A DNA stretch of 64,000 nucleotides, taken from positions 949,267 through 1,013,266 of the forward strand of contig NZ_KI632512.1 of assembly GCF_000504305.1 (NCBI RefSeq), read 5' to 3'. Below the pieces are notes generated by a model. That model searched no databases and was not told the DNA's origin. It saw only the letters and a program-made list of their open reading frames with translations. A program made the position numbers and the translations under genes. The stretch is from Nitratidesulfovibrio termitidis HI1. GTDB taxonomy: Bacteria > Desulfobacterota > Desulfovibrionia > Desulfovibrionales > Desulfovibrionaceae. This document shows positions 18,717 through 27,955 of the stretch, in pieces (position 1 is the first letter of the stretch; each line of letters begins with the position of its first letter).

Positions 18717-19133
18717 TCAAAAGCGGGAAGCATCAGACCAAGTCGAGCCTACCGCACTTTGACCAACCGCTCCACATCCACAATCCTCATCTATTTCACC
18801 ATACAACTCCACGGTATCACCTGGCGCTACATTTTGCCCGGCCCATTTGTCCTGGTCAATTTCGACACTGATCGATTCCGTGGTATCCTTGAATAAATAC
18901 TTATCCTTCCCAAGGTGTTGTATGATGCTGCCGCGCAACACGACGGGATAGTCATCACGCATGCCATGCGCTTGCTGCACCGTTCTGAAGGATACCCCAG
19001 GCCCGGAAAATCCGCCGGACAACGGAGCACTATGGAATCCTCCCTGACTTGTCGCGGCAAATGTTCTGGGCAGCCATGGCGCGGCAAGCAGCAACAACAC
19101 GGCAAAGATACACAATCTCATTTTCGTCGGCAT
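18717..19133 (-). CDS. Periplasmic BOF (YgiW/YdeI-type OB-fold) protein
   Basis: 138 aa from ATG 19133, preceded by GAGGTG. A signal peptide (MRLCIFAVLLLLAAPWL ... FAATS) directs export. The core matches bacterial OB-fold proteins: SFRTVQQAHGMRDDYPVVLRG, IIQHLGKDKYLFKD, ISVEIDQDKW and VAPGDTVELYGEIDED. Family members are small periplasmic stress-tolerance proteins that may bind cationic ligands. The C-terminal extension with DCGCG and a Ser/Trp-rich tail is not typical. Convergent with the gene to its left, with a terminator between them. Confidence 0.85.
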   Translation of the reverse strand: MPTKMRLCIFAVLLLLAAPWLPRTFAATSQGGFHSAPLSGGFSGPGVSFRTVQQAHGMRDDYPVVLRGSIIQHLGKDKYLFKDTTESISVEIDQDKWAGQNVAPGDTVELYGEIDEDCGCGAVGQSAVGSTWSDASRF

Positions 19134-19487
19134 GGTACACCTCGCAGTTGTGGAAAGAGTATCGGTTGGTGTTTTCTTTGGGAATGGCACGCCGCATATC
19201 CCGTTGCCACCAGTACAAGTCATGCCGCGCACTTTTTCCCTACAGGCATACTCGCCGTCACCGCCACCGGCTCCGGCGTCTTCACCTGCCGACTCGCATG
19301 CTGTTCATCGTTGCACATCGAAACACCACAGCCCGACCGGGAAGCCGGGCCAGAACCCCGCGCGGGCAAGATGCCCTTCTTGCCGGCTGTCAACAGTAAG
19401 AAATATGCAAGACTCGTAGCGAATTTTCATATCTAAGGGCGGGGCAGGCGTGTAGGAAATGAAAGCATACCATCAGGAGGAAACAAC
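19134..19487. other. Divergent intergenic region (BOF / pirin)
   Basis: About 350 bp with no convincing gene. It must contain promoters for both divergent genes; I cannot point to clear -35/-10 boxes. Confidence 0.4.
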
Positions 19488-20192
19488 ATGCGGCTTATCG
19501 ACAGCAGGAATATGGGACGAGGCAAGCACGGATGGCTGGACAGCCACTTTCACTTCTCCTTTGCCGAATATTACAATCCGGACAACATGCAGTTTGGCGT
19601 TCTAAGAGTTCTCAACGACGACACGGTGGCACCCGGAACGGGATTCGGACCGCATGCCCACGCAGACATGGAAATACTCTCGTATGTCATTGACGGCGAA
19701 CTGACCCACGCCGACAGCATGGGGAACGAACGGACGCTGACGCGGGGACAGGTGCAATACATGAGCGCGGGGACAGGGGTGCGGCATAGCGAATACAACC
19801 ACGGGAAAAAACTTCTGCGGTTCCTGCAAATATGGATTTTACCCGACCGGAAAGGGTATGCGCCTCAATACGGCGACCACCGCTTCGCGTTCACGGAAAG
19901 AGTAAACAACTGGCTGCCAATCGCCACGGGTGTACAGAACAGCCAGTCAACGGCGCCGATCAAAATCCATGCGGACATCAATGCCTATGCGACGTCAGTA
20001 AGCCAAGGGCAGCACATGGAATTCTCGGTATCTTCCGGACGGCAGGCGTATCTGGTGATGATCGAAGGGCAGGCCACGATCAACGGCACCAGAGTTTCCA
20101 TGCGTGATGCCGTTGAAATCGTTGAAGAAAACATTTTCATACACCCTGAAAGCACGGCGCACATGCTGATCATAGAAATGGCAAAGGCATGA
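19488..20192 (+). CDS. Pirin-family bicupin (YhhW-like)
   Basis: 234 aa with a strong ribosome site (AGGAGG eight bases before ATG). The N-terminal cupin carries the pirin metal site: FGPHAHADMEILSYV gives two His, and GVRHSEYN gives the third His with Glu. The segment LRFLQIWILPDRKGYAPQY is a family signature. The second, degenerate cupin covers ~150-234. YhhW-type pirins can oxidise quercetin in vitro; the natural substrate is unknown. It precedes an amidohydrolase and an MFS transporter on the same strand. Confidence 0.93.
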   Translation: MRLIDSRNMGRGKHGWLDSHFHFSFAEYYNPDNMQFGVLRVLNDDTVAPGTGFGPHAHADMEILSYVIDGELTHADSMGNERTLTRGQVQYMSAGTGVRHSEYNHGKKLLRFLQIWILPDRKGYAPQYGDHRFAFTERVNNWLPIATGVQNSQSTAPIKIHADINAYATSVSQGQHMEFSVSSGRQAYLVMIEGQATINGTRVSMRDAVEIVEENIFIHPESTAHMLIIEMAKA

Positions 20193-20338
20193 GCAAGAAC
20201 GGAGTGAGGCATGCCGGATTCTTGCAATTCCTGTCGTGCCCTGCGGGCACGGCGACCTGAACGCGCCTCATCCCCGACATGCGCTGACAACCGCAGCACA
20301 ACGCCCTGCTTTTGCCAACAACGACACAAGGGGATGTC

Positions 20339-22189
20339 ATGAATGACCATGGCGTGATTCTCGTCAATGCCAAAATCACCACGCTGGACCGCCACACCCC
20401 CACGGCACACTCCGTTGCAATCCGTGACGGTCGTTTCCTTTTCGTCGGCCCCGAAGCCGAGGCGCGCGCCGCGGCCCCAAACGCCGCGATTATCGATGCC
20501 CAAGGCAGACGCGTCATTCCCGGCCTGATCGACAGCCACACCCACGTCATCCGGGGCGGTCTGAACTACAATATGGAATTACGCTGGGATGGCGTTCCCA
20601 GCCTGTCCGATGCGCTTGCCATGCTCAGGATACAGGTCGACCGCACGCCTCCGCCGCAATGGGTGCGCGTCGTGGGCGGTTTTACAGAGCATCAATTCGC
20701 CGAAAAAAGGCTGCCCACGATCGATGAGTTGAACGTCATCGCTCCCGACACGCCGGTGTTCATCCTGCATCTCTATGACCGGGCCCTGCTGAACGCAGCG
20801 GCACTGCGCGCCGTCGGGTACACGAAGGACACGTCCGACCCGCCTGGCGGAGAAATCGTGCGCGATGCCGCCGGTCATCCCACCGGGCTGCTGCTGGCCC
20901 GGCCCAATGCCACGATCCTGTACGCCACACTTGCCAAGGGGCCAAAACTGGCGCCGGAATACCAGATGAATTCCACGCGGCACTTCATGCGCGAACTCAA
21001 TGCGCTCGGCGTGACCAGCGTGATCGATGCAGGTGGCGGTTTCCAGAACTACCCCGAAAATTACGAGATCATCGAAAAGCTGCACGCCGAAGACTTGCTG
21101 ACGATTCGCATCAGTTACAACCTGTTCACGCAAAAGCCGAAGGAAGAACTGGCGGAATTCTCGTCCTGGGTAAAGCGGCTTTCGCCGGGCCAGGGCGATG
21201 ACAGATACCGCCACAACGGCGCCGGGGAAATGCTTGTCTATTCCGCTGCGGATTTCGAAGACTTCCGGATGGAGCGTCCTGAAATGCCGCCGAACATGGA
21301 GGCGGACCTCGAACCCGTCATCCGCCTTCTGGCAGAGCACAAGTGGCCCTGGCGTCTGCATGCCACCTACGACGAAACCATAGGGCGCGCGCTGGACGTC
21401 TTTGAAAAGGTCAATCGGGATATCCCGCTCTCCGGCATCAACTGGTTCTTCGATCATGCCGAAACGATAAGCGACCACAACATAGACCGCATCGCGGCGC
21501 TTGGCGGCGGCATTGCCGTGCAGCATCGCATGGCCTACCAAGGTGAGTATTTTGTCGAACGCCATGGCGCGGCGGCCGCGGCGCGCACCCCGCCCATCCG
21601 CCGCATGCTGGAGGCGGGGCTTCACGTCGGGGCCGGTACGGACGCCACGCGTGTGGCGAGTTACAACCCGTGGGTTTCGCTTTCCTGGCTGGTGACATCG
21701 AAAACCGTCGGCGGGCTTTCCCTCTATCCGGCAGCCAACCGCCTGGACCGCGAAACCGCGTTGCGCCTCTGGACCGACGCGAACACCTGGTTCTCTGCCG
21801 AGCACGGCAAGAAAGGCCGGATCAGCGTCGGCCAGCTTGCGGATCTGGCTGTTCTTTCAGATGATTATTTCTCCGTGCCAGAAGACCAGATAGTGCATTT
21901 GCGGTCCGTGCTCACCCTTTTGGGCGGCAAGGTAGTTCACGGCGAGGGGGATTACGCCCCACTTGCGCCGGAATTGCCAAAGCCGATGCCGGCGTGGTCG
22001 CCAGTGACCAGTTTTGGCGGCTATCACCGGCCGCAAGAATTCCGCACGAAGCTGGCCCGGCATTGCGGGTGCGCCAACAACTGCGTGGTGCATGGCCATG
22101 ACCACGCGGCGGCGCTTGGCGCGGCGTCCCCCGCAGCGGACGCCAGAACCTTCTGGGGCATCTTCGGATGCAGTTGCTGGGCAGTGTAG
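20339..22189 (+). CDS. YtcJ-like metal-dependent amidohydrolase (Amidohydro_3)
   Basis: 616 aa from ATG 20339, preceded by AAGGGG. Motifs: PGLIDSHTH (His67, His69) for the first metal ligands, NWFFDHAETIS, and the C-terminal VGAGTDATR Asp, followed by GQLADLAVLSDDYF as in YtcJ proteins. Such enzymes hydrolyse C-N bonds in amides or formamides; substrate unknown. An unusual Cys/His-containing tail (RHCGCANNCVVHGHDH ... GCSCW) follows the normal family end and could bind metal. Cytoplasmic, with no signal peptide. Located between pirin and MFS genes, so uptake, export or detoxification of a small aromatic or amide compound is a reasonable guess. Confidence 0.9.
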   Translation: MNDHGVILVNAKITTLDRHTPTAHSVAIRDGRFLFVGPEAEARAAAPNAAIIDAQGRRVIPGLIDSHTHVIRGGLNYNMELRWDGVPSLSDALAMLRIQVDRTPPPQWVRVVGGFTEHQFAEKRLPTIDELNVIAPDTPVFILHLYDRALLNAAALRAVGYTKDTSDPPGGEIVRDAAGHPTGLLLARPNATILYATLAKGPKLAPEYQMNSTRHFMRELNALGVTSVIDAGGGFQNYPENYEIIEKLHAEDLLTIRISYNLFTQKPKEELAEFSSWVKRLSPGQGDDRYRHNGAGEMLVYSAADFEDFRMERPEMPPNMEADLEPVIRLLAEHKWPWRLHATYDETIGRALDVFEKVNRDIPLSGINWFFDHAETISDHNIDRIAALGGGIAVQHRMAYQGEYFVERHGAAAAARTPPIRRMLEAGLHVGAGTDATRVASYNPWVSLSWLVTSKTVGGLSLYPAANRLDRETALRLWTDANTWFSAEHGKKGRISVGQLADLAVLSDDYFSVPEDQIVHLRSVLTLLGGKVVHGEGDYAPLAPELPKPMPAWSPVTSFGGYHRPQEFRTKLARHCGCANNCVVHGHDHAAALGAASPAADARTFWGIFGCSCWAV

Positions 22190-22351
22190 CAACGCCTGCA
22201 CGCACACCTTTGGGCGCACGGCGTTGCCGTGCGCCCCGTCTGCGGAAAGGCCGTGCCGCCGGTCCCCGTTCCCTGCATGGCCGAACCGGCACATCCCCCC
22301 CCGAGAGGCCGCAAGGGAAATACCCTGCCCCTCGCCCATGGAAGGCGCATC

Positions 22352-23926
22352 ATGACTGCATCGCGCAACGTGAACCCGTTGAGTACCCCGGTATTCCGGG
22401 CGCTATGGATCGCCACCATCATCTCCAACATCGGCACCTGGATGCACGATGTGGGGGCGGGTTGGCTGATGACGTCGCTATCGCCCAGCCCGCTTCTGGT
22501 GGCGCTCGTGCAAGCTGCGACAACCCTGCCGATGTTCCTGCTGGCGCTGCCTGCCGGGGCGCTGGCCGACATTGCCGACCGACGGCGCATGCTGCTTGCC
22601 GCGCAGACGGCAGGGCTTGTTGCGGCCGCCATTCTCGCCGTAATGACGTGGCAGAACCTGACGACGCCATTCGTGCTGTTGGCCGCGACATTCGCGCTGG
22701 GCATATCCGCCGCGTTCAGCGCCCCCCTCCAGCAGGCCATCGTCCCTGAACTGGTCAGTCAGGCGTCCCTGCCTGATGCCGTCGCGCTCAACAGCCTGGG
22801 GGTCAACATTTCACGTGCCATCGGCCCGGCGCTTGGAGGCGTGATCGTCGCGCTCGCAGGTCCACCCGCCGTTTTCGCGCTGAACGCCCTTTCCGTCATG
22901 GCGGTCCTGCTCGTCTTGTTCCGCTGGAAACGCCCCCCTCCTTCCCACCCCTTGCCCCCCGAGCATTTTCTGGGCGCGGTCAGGGCCGGCTATCGCTATG
23001 CCCGCCACGCCCACGCGGTACGCCTTGTCCTCATCCGCTCCGCCGGTTTCTTCATATCCGGCAGCGCGCTGTGGGCAATGCTCCCCCTTGTCGCCAGACG
23101 CGGCCTGAGCCTGGGCGCGGCGGGTTATGGGACACTTCTTGGCTGCATGGGGGCAGGCGCGGTCATGGGTGCACTCCTGCTCAAACTGCTGCGCAAGCGG
23201 ACCTCGGCCAACAGGGTATCCGTTGGCGCGACAGTGCTGTTTGCCATTGCAACGGCTGCGCTGGCGCTAGCGCGGAGCATCTGGGAAGGAAGCGCGATCA
23301 TGTTCGTGGCCGGCCTTGCCTGGATCGGCATGCTGACATCCTTGAATGTCACGGCGCAAATGGCCGCGCCGAACTGGGTGAGGGCGCGCGTCCTGGCTGT
23401 CTATCTGCTTGTGTTTCAAGGCGCCATGACGGGGGGCAGCATACTTTGGGGGACCGTCGCGGCCCGCACCGGTGTTTCCACGGCGCTGGCCCTGGCCGCC
23501 TGCGGCCATGTCGTCGGGCTGCTCCTGGCGCGTGTCTGGCGGCTTCCGGAGGATTCCGGCGCGGATCTGGCGCCATCCAATCACTGGGCGGAGCCTGTGG
23601 TTTCAGTGCAGCCCGCCGACGACAAGGGCCCCGTGCTTGTCCAGATCGAATATCGGGTCTTGCCGGAACAACAGGTGGAATTCATCAAGGCCTTGCGCCG
23701 TTTTCGGGCTGTACGCCAGCGCGACGGAGCCCTGCGCTGGGATATATGGGAAGACCTCGCCGAACCGGGCCGGGTGATGGAATGCTTCGTGGTGGAAAAC
23801 TGGATGGAGCACCAGCGCCAACACGTGCGCATCACACATGCAGACCAAGCTGACCAGGGGATTCTCAATGCATTCCATGACAACGAGAATCCCCCGGTCA
23901 TACGTCATCTGGTGAAACCCGCCTGA
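22352..23926 (+). CDS. MFS_3-family transporter (enterobactin-exporter-like)
   Basis: 524 aa from ATG 22352 (GAAGG upstream). About twelve TM helices lie in the first ~405 residues, with the MFS loop GALADIADRRRMLL between TM2 and TM3 and FRALWIATIISNIGTWMHDVGAGWLM at the N-terminus, a signature of this family. The C-terminal ~110 residues (VLVQIEYRVLPEQQVEFIKAL ... YGKTS region, WEDLAEPGRVMECFVVENW) form the extra ferredoxin-like dimeric alpha/beta domain usual for MFS_3 proteins. Substrate unknown. It follows the amidohydrolase by about 160 bp on the same strand. Confidence 0.9.
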   Translation: MTASRNVNPLSTPVFRALWIATIISNIGTWMHDVGAGWLMTSLSPSPLLVALVQAATTLPMFLLALPAGALADIADRRRMLLAAQTAGLVAAAILAVMTWQNLTTPFVLLAATFALGISAAFSAPLQQAIVPELVSQASLPDAVALNSLGVNISRAIGPALGGVIVALAGPPAVFALNALSVMAVLLVLFRWKRPPPSHPLPPEHFLGAVRAGYRYARHAHAVRLVLIRSAGFFISGSALWAMLPLVARRGLSLGAAGYGTLLGCMGAGAVMGALLLKLLRKRTSANRVSVGATVLFAIATAALALARSIWEGSAIMFVAGLAWIGMLTSLNVTAQMAAPNWVRARVLAVYLLVFQGAMTGGSILWGTVAARTGVSTALALAACGHVVGLLLARVWRLPEDSGADLAPSNHWAEPVVSVQPADDKGPVLVQIEYRVLPEQQVEFIKALRRFRAVRQRDGALRWDIWEDLAEPGRVMECFVVENWMEHQRQHVRITHADQADQGILNAFHDNENPPVIRHLVKPA

Positions 23927-23964
23927 AGTGTCACGGGCGCTTCCGGTCGCCCGATGCCGAAGCG

Positions 23965-24594
23965 TCACTTCTGGCTGGCAGCATGGGTGTGGCTGGTGAT
24001 GAGATTGCCGTAGGCAGGCATATAGCTGGCCAGCAACCCGGCAAGCCCCTCCATGTCATTGCGCCAGTCGCGCATGAGTTCGCAGGCGACGCTGAACCAG
24101 TTGAGAAGTTGGGCGCCGTTGGCGCTCATACGATTCCAGGAAGCATCGCGGACCTCCGGGGTGAACGTCCCCGAAGCATCGGTCACCACGAAGACCTGGT
24201 ACCCTGCCTCAAGCGCGGACAGCGTCGCGTGGGCTACGCACACATCGGTCACGATGCCCGCGATAATCAGTTGCTTGCACCCCGTCTTTTCGACTGCTTT
24301 CACGAAATCTTCATTATCCCAGGCATTGATCTGACCGGGACGGTGCACCAAGGGAGACTTAGGGAACATTTCCTTCAGTTCCGGAAGGATGGGACCGTTG
24401 GGACCTTTTTCCAGACTCGTGGTCAGGATGGTCGGCAAGTTGAAGAACTTGCCTATGGCGCCAAGGGCAAGGACGCTGTTCCTGAAGTCGGCCGGAACAT
24501 AATCCTGCACCAGGGAAAAAAGTCCCGTCTGGTGGTCTACCAGAAGCAGGGCGGCATCTTTCTTGTCGAGTCGGACGTACGGCTTTCTTTTCAT
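23965..24594 (-). CDS. Isochorismatase-family hydrolase (YcaC-like)
   Basis: 209 aa; GGAG is well placed before ATG 24594. The cysteine-hydrolase fold shows LLLVDHQTGLF (Asp20) and IIAGIVTDVCVAHATLSAL (nucleophile Cys119) with the typical cis-peptide region before it. The third triad position is usually Lys; here the aligned region reads VHRPGQINAW. YcaC members act on an unknown amide or ester substrate. An IS1595 element ends only 27 bp upstream of the start, so the original promoter has probably been separated from the gene. Confidence 0.92.
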   Translation of the reverse strand: MKRKPYVRLDKKDAALLLVDHQTGLFSLVQDYVPADFRNSVLALGAIGKFFNLPTILTTSLEKGPNGPILPELKEMFPKSPLVHRPGQINAWDNEDFVKAVEKTGCKQLIIAGIVTDVCVAHATLSALEAGYQVFVVTDASGTFTPEVRDASWNRMSANGAQLLNWFSVACELMRDWRNDMEGLAGLLASYMPAYGNLITSHTHAASQK

Positions 24595-24621
24595 TGTGCA
24601 CTCCTTCGGTGGAAATTTCTA

Positions 24622-25335
24622 AAGGCTCTAGACCATCAGGTCTTCGTTTTTTGAGACTAGTCGCTTCAGTTCGCCAATGAGTTGGGGCAGAGGTTTGTTG
24701 TAGCGCCATTCACATTCTTTGAGGTGTAATTCGAAGTTCTTCTTCACCCCATTGAATTTTGTGAGGCGGCGCTTGGTGAAACTCCAGAAAGCCTCTATCC
24801 CGTTAATATGAACACCATTCTCGGCGAAGTGCTTGGCTTTGTTGACGCGAAAGTGTTTGTCATAGCCGACATCGTATCCTCGCCACCCATCGGAGTGCAC
24901 GACGCTTTCAAAGGCAACCTTTCCCCGGATGATCGCCTGGAGCGACTTGGCCGAGCAGTCTGGCACCAGTTCGGTATATACGGAGCCGTTTCGCTCGTAG
25001 ATCCCAAACACGGATTGCTTGAGCGTCCCTCTTCCTCGCTTTCTGGGGCCAGGGCGTCCTCTGACCCTGGCGGGACCGAAGAAGCTTTCATCAACCTCGA
25101 CAACGCCCAGGATTTTCTCCTTTTGGGATGTCTGGTGAACATAAATCAGCGTCCTGAATGCCAGAAAATACCTGTTCACGGTCTTCCGGTTGAACTTCAG
25201 GAGCAAGGCAGTTTTAGTGGCATCAATATCGATGCAAAAGCATTCAGCAATTTTTCCGGCTTTATATCGGCTTAATTTGCTGTTTTTAAACATCATCCTA
25301 GCCTATCAGGGCTTGCCCTGATGGTCTAGAGCCTT
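24622..25335 (-). mobile_element. IS1595-family insertion sequence, 714 bp
   Basis: Perfect 19-bp terminal inverted repeats (aaggctctagaccatcagg at 24622-24640; its complement at 25317-25335) enclose a single transposase gene. AAATTT is present just outside both ends (24613-24618 and 25338-25343). The exact target duplication is uncertain because one or two bases next to the repeats also differ. Confidence 0.88.
24628..25296 (-). CDS. IS1595-family transposase
   Basis: 222 aa. DDE-type motifs: VVEVDESFFG (first Asp), VVHSDGWRGYD (second Asp) and HINGIEAFWSFTKRRL (third acidic region). The Arg/Gly-rich RVRGRPGPRKRGRG loop is typical of this family. The usual N-terminal zinc ribbon is absent, as in some short subgroups. 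The frame is intact and the repeats are perfect, so the element may be active and recent. Confidence 0.88.
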   Translation of the reverse strand: MMFKNSKLSRYKAGKIAECFCIDIDATKTALLLKFNRKTVNRYFLAFRTLIYVHQTSQKEKILGVVEVDESFFGPARVRGRPGPRKRGRGTLKQSVFGIYERNGSVYTELVPDCSAKSLQAIIRGKVAFESVVHSDGWRGYDVGYDKHFRVNKAKHFAENGVHINGIEAFWSFTKRRLTKFNGVKKNFELHLKECEWRYNKPLPQLIGELKRLVSKNEDLMV

Positions 25336-25667
25336 CTAAATTTTTGGGACACACCTGCTAAGCATCCTTAACGGCCAATACGTCATCTCAACCATGGACA
25401 CTTGTACCATGACAAGGCATATTTCCACAAAACACGCAAGAAATACTTTTGTAAGATAAAAACAAGAAGAACAGGTTCATCCCGAGATAACAGACGGGCG
25501 TCCAGACAGGCATGTTACACTGGACAATAGCCATACGCAGCATCAGGGGAATGAGACCCAAGCTTGGGACGCCACTCGTATTATCTTCCCGCCACATACG
25601 GCTGAATGCGGAGTTGTCGTGCCGATCCACCAGACATGCATTTTCGGCCATATTCGGCGTGATGGAA
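25336..25667. other. Intergenic between IS1595 and IS481 remnant
   Basis: About 330 bp without a supportable gene; moderately AT-rich compared with the flanking core genome. Confidence 0.4.
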
Positions 25668-26759
25668 TGTGCTGAACTAGTATTATCTGACAGTAGGCCA
25701 TCCGAAAGGAAGTGGTCATGCCGTGCCCGACGGGGGTAGCGATGAGGTTGCGACACTTCATCAACCACCAGCCAGGAGACCGACATGACCACTGGCAAGA
25801 AGGTAGCACGAAGAAAGCTTAGCCTGCTGGAGCTTGCAAGCGAACTGGATAGCGTGAGCAAGACGTGCCGCATTATGGGGTATTCACCGCAGCAATCCTA
25901 CAAAATCCGTCGCGATTACCAGGCGTTCGGGGCTTAAGGACTCGCGGACCGTCTGCCAGGGGTACGAGAGTCGCACCCGAACCGGGTGGATGAGACGACG
26001 GCGGAAAAAATTCTGGAGTACAGCCTTGAATTCCCGGCGCACGGCCCGGTACGCGTGGCCCAACAACTGGTGCTGCAAGGTGTGCAGGTCCCCTCCGGGG
26101 GGCGTGCGGGGCGTCTAGAACCGCAGCCGGATGTTGACCCGACATGAGCGGCTGCTGCGTCTGGCGCGGCATGTGCGAGATACCGGAATCGCCCTGCATG
26201 ACGACCATGCTCGCAACTTGGAGCGGCTCAGCCCAAAATTCCGGTGCCATATCGAAACCCGGTGCAGCGGCGGCTTGGTAGCTGTGGACAAATTTTCGTG
26301 GGCACAAATCTACCTGCAATCACCATCGCCGGCCATAGCCGTTACGCCTTCGGCAGGCTGTACACCAGCAATCAGCCGGTTACGTCGGTACTCATGATCA
26401 ACGAGCCCGTGCTGCCCTTTTTCGAGGAGCACGACACGGCGATCATCACAGTACTTTCCGACAATAGCCGGGATGTTGCAGTCGTCCCGACAGGCACTCC
26501 TACGAACTGTTCCTGCAACTGGAAGGCGTCAAACACCGGACAACCCGCGTCAGACGCCCGCAAAGCAACGGCTTCGTGGAGCGGCTGGACAGGACATTCA
26601 CGAACGGGCGCAGCAAGGCAGAAACATGAATGGTCGGATACCCAGCCATCTTTGATGGCCTCCCCAAAGGTCGGCAGGAAGAGGACAACAAAGGGCAACA
26701 GACAGCCTGACAGCACCCCACCGGACACGGCAGTGTCAGGTGAATACTATCTCTGTACA
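25668..26759 (+). mobile_element. Decayed IS481-family element, copy 1
   Basis: The left end (TGTGCTGAACTAGTATT.. ending CTGACA) and the complement of the right end (TGTACAGAGATAGTATT.. ending CCTGACA) form an imperfect ~26-bp inverted repeat. Between them lies a broken transposase. The right end (tgaatactatctctgtaca) is shared with the second copy near 39489, after which the sequences differ. Confidence 0.75.
25785..26722 (+). pseudogene. Broken IS481-type transposase (copy 1)
   Basis: Starts MTTGKKVARRKLSLLELAS with a helix-turn-helix, then stops at TAA 25936 and TAG 26117. Later parts match IS481 transposases in shifting frames: RHERLLRLARHVRDTGIAL, GRLYTSNQPVT, LPFFEEHD, SNGFVERL. Several stops and frameshifts make it inactive. 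Confidence 0.85.
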
Positions 26760-27170
26760 TGCATCCGTACCTTTGGCCGCAAAAAATGCTTGCCACCTCG
26801 GCGCAGTCCATACATGTCTCTGTGCATATGTTATTATGTATAAATTCATCTTCCTTCATCATTAATCAACGTAGACTATCGAATTATTTCTACGCATCAA
26901 CGTCGTTATTTACTATTTTTAAGTACGATCCCAGCATATCATTGCCTAGCATTACGGCATATACCACCCTCAAAAAATCATTACCAGTATAAGCACAACG
27001 TTTAGATAGATCTAAAATACTTATACGCACCATCTACTCTCTCCATTACATACCCACACTTCTGTCATTCATAAATACTCATGTATATATTACATATCTG
27101 AGCAAACAGATATTTTTTCTTATATACCCCGAAATGCCTATCATAGCGTTTCTCATTCCAAGGAGTCGCC
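26760..27170. other. AT-rich leader region of the island gene train
   Basis: About 410 bp, much richer in A+T than the genes on either side, with no gene. It likely holds the promoter for the ERF-to-VWA train. A hairpin with a T-run lies near its end. Confidence 0.55.
27094..27118 (+). terminator. Terminator-like hairpin in the leader of the ERF gene
   Basis: Stem atatctg (27094-27100) pairs with cagatat (27107-27113), loop agcaaa, followed by a T-run. It lies 53 bp before the ERF start, so it may end upstream transcription or act as an attenuator. The stem is short and AT-rich. Confidence 0.45.
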
Positions 27171-27884
27171 ATGGACAGCCTTCAGTACACCTCCCCCGAG
27201 GTCACCGACCTCGCCAAGGCCCTCATCGCCGTTCAGCACACCCTGCAACCGGCCATCAAGGACCGCGAGAATCCATTCGCCAAGTCCCGCTATGCCACCC
27301 TCAACTCTGTCATGGATTCCTGCCGGGATGCGCTGCTGACCAACGGCATCTGGGTGACCCAGTACCCGGTTCCGGCCGAGGCCGGGCACCTCGGCCTTGT
27401 CACCAAGCTCACGCACGCGGAATCCGGCCAGTGGCAGTCGTCGCTGTTGGTCATGCCCCTGCCCAAGGCCGATCCGCAGGGGTACGGCAGCGCCATGACC
27501 TATGCCCGTCGGTATGCGCTTTCGGCCATGCTCGGCATGGTGACGGAAGACGATGATGACGGGGAGGCAGCATCCCGCGACAGGCCCGCACGGCAGAGAA
27601 CGCCTCGCCAGCCGCGGCCTCAAGAGCCTGCTGCCCCACCTGCGCAGCAACCGTCCCAACCACCGACGACACCACAGCCCAAGCCCGCAGAAACAGCACA
27701 TCCAGCCCTGGCGTTACTGCCACGGCTGGATGGAGTCAGTTACACGACGGCCACCGCCCAGGATGGCCGTCTTTGCATTCTGGCGTCGGGCAACACGTCT
27801 GCCCGCAAACAACTGCTCTCGGCTGCCGGGTTCAAATGGAACGCCGAGCGCAAAGTCTGGTGGCGGTACGCCGAGACCGCCTGA
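27171..27884 (+). CDS. ERF-family single-strand annealing protein
   Basis: 237 aa with AAGGAG before ATG. The N-terminal ~125 residues carry ERF hallmarks: LAKALIAVQHTLQPAIKD, NPFAKSRYATLNSVMDSC, GIWVTQYPV and YGSAMTYARRYALSAMLGM. ERF proteins anneal complementary single strands in phage-type recombination. A Pro/Gln-rich linker (~140-180) joins a small C-terminal domain ending in AAGFKWNAERKVWWRY, often found at the end of phage recombination proteins. It heads a train with a RecB-like nuclease, the usual pairing of annealase and exonuclease. Confidence 0.9.
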   Translation: MDSLQYTSPEVTDLAKALIAVQHTLQPAIKDRENPFAKSRYATLNSVMDSCRDALLTNGIWVTQYPVPAEAGHLGLVTKLTHAESGQWQSSLLVMPLPKADPQGYGSAMTYARRYALSAMLGMVTEDDDDGEAASRDRPARQRTPRQPRPQEPAAPPAQQPSQPPTTPQPKPAETAHPALALLPRLDGVSYTTATAQDGRLCILASGNTSARKQLLSAAGFKWNAERKVWWRYAETA

Positions 27885-27955
27885 TCCTCATCACCACGCC
27901 AAGGGCGGGGATTCCCCCGCCATGGGGGAGCCTCGTCCACTTGATGGAGCCTCCC

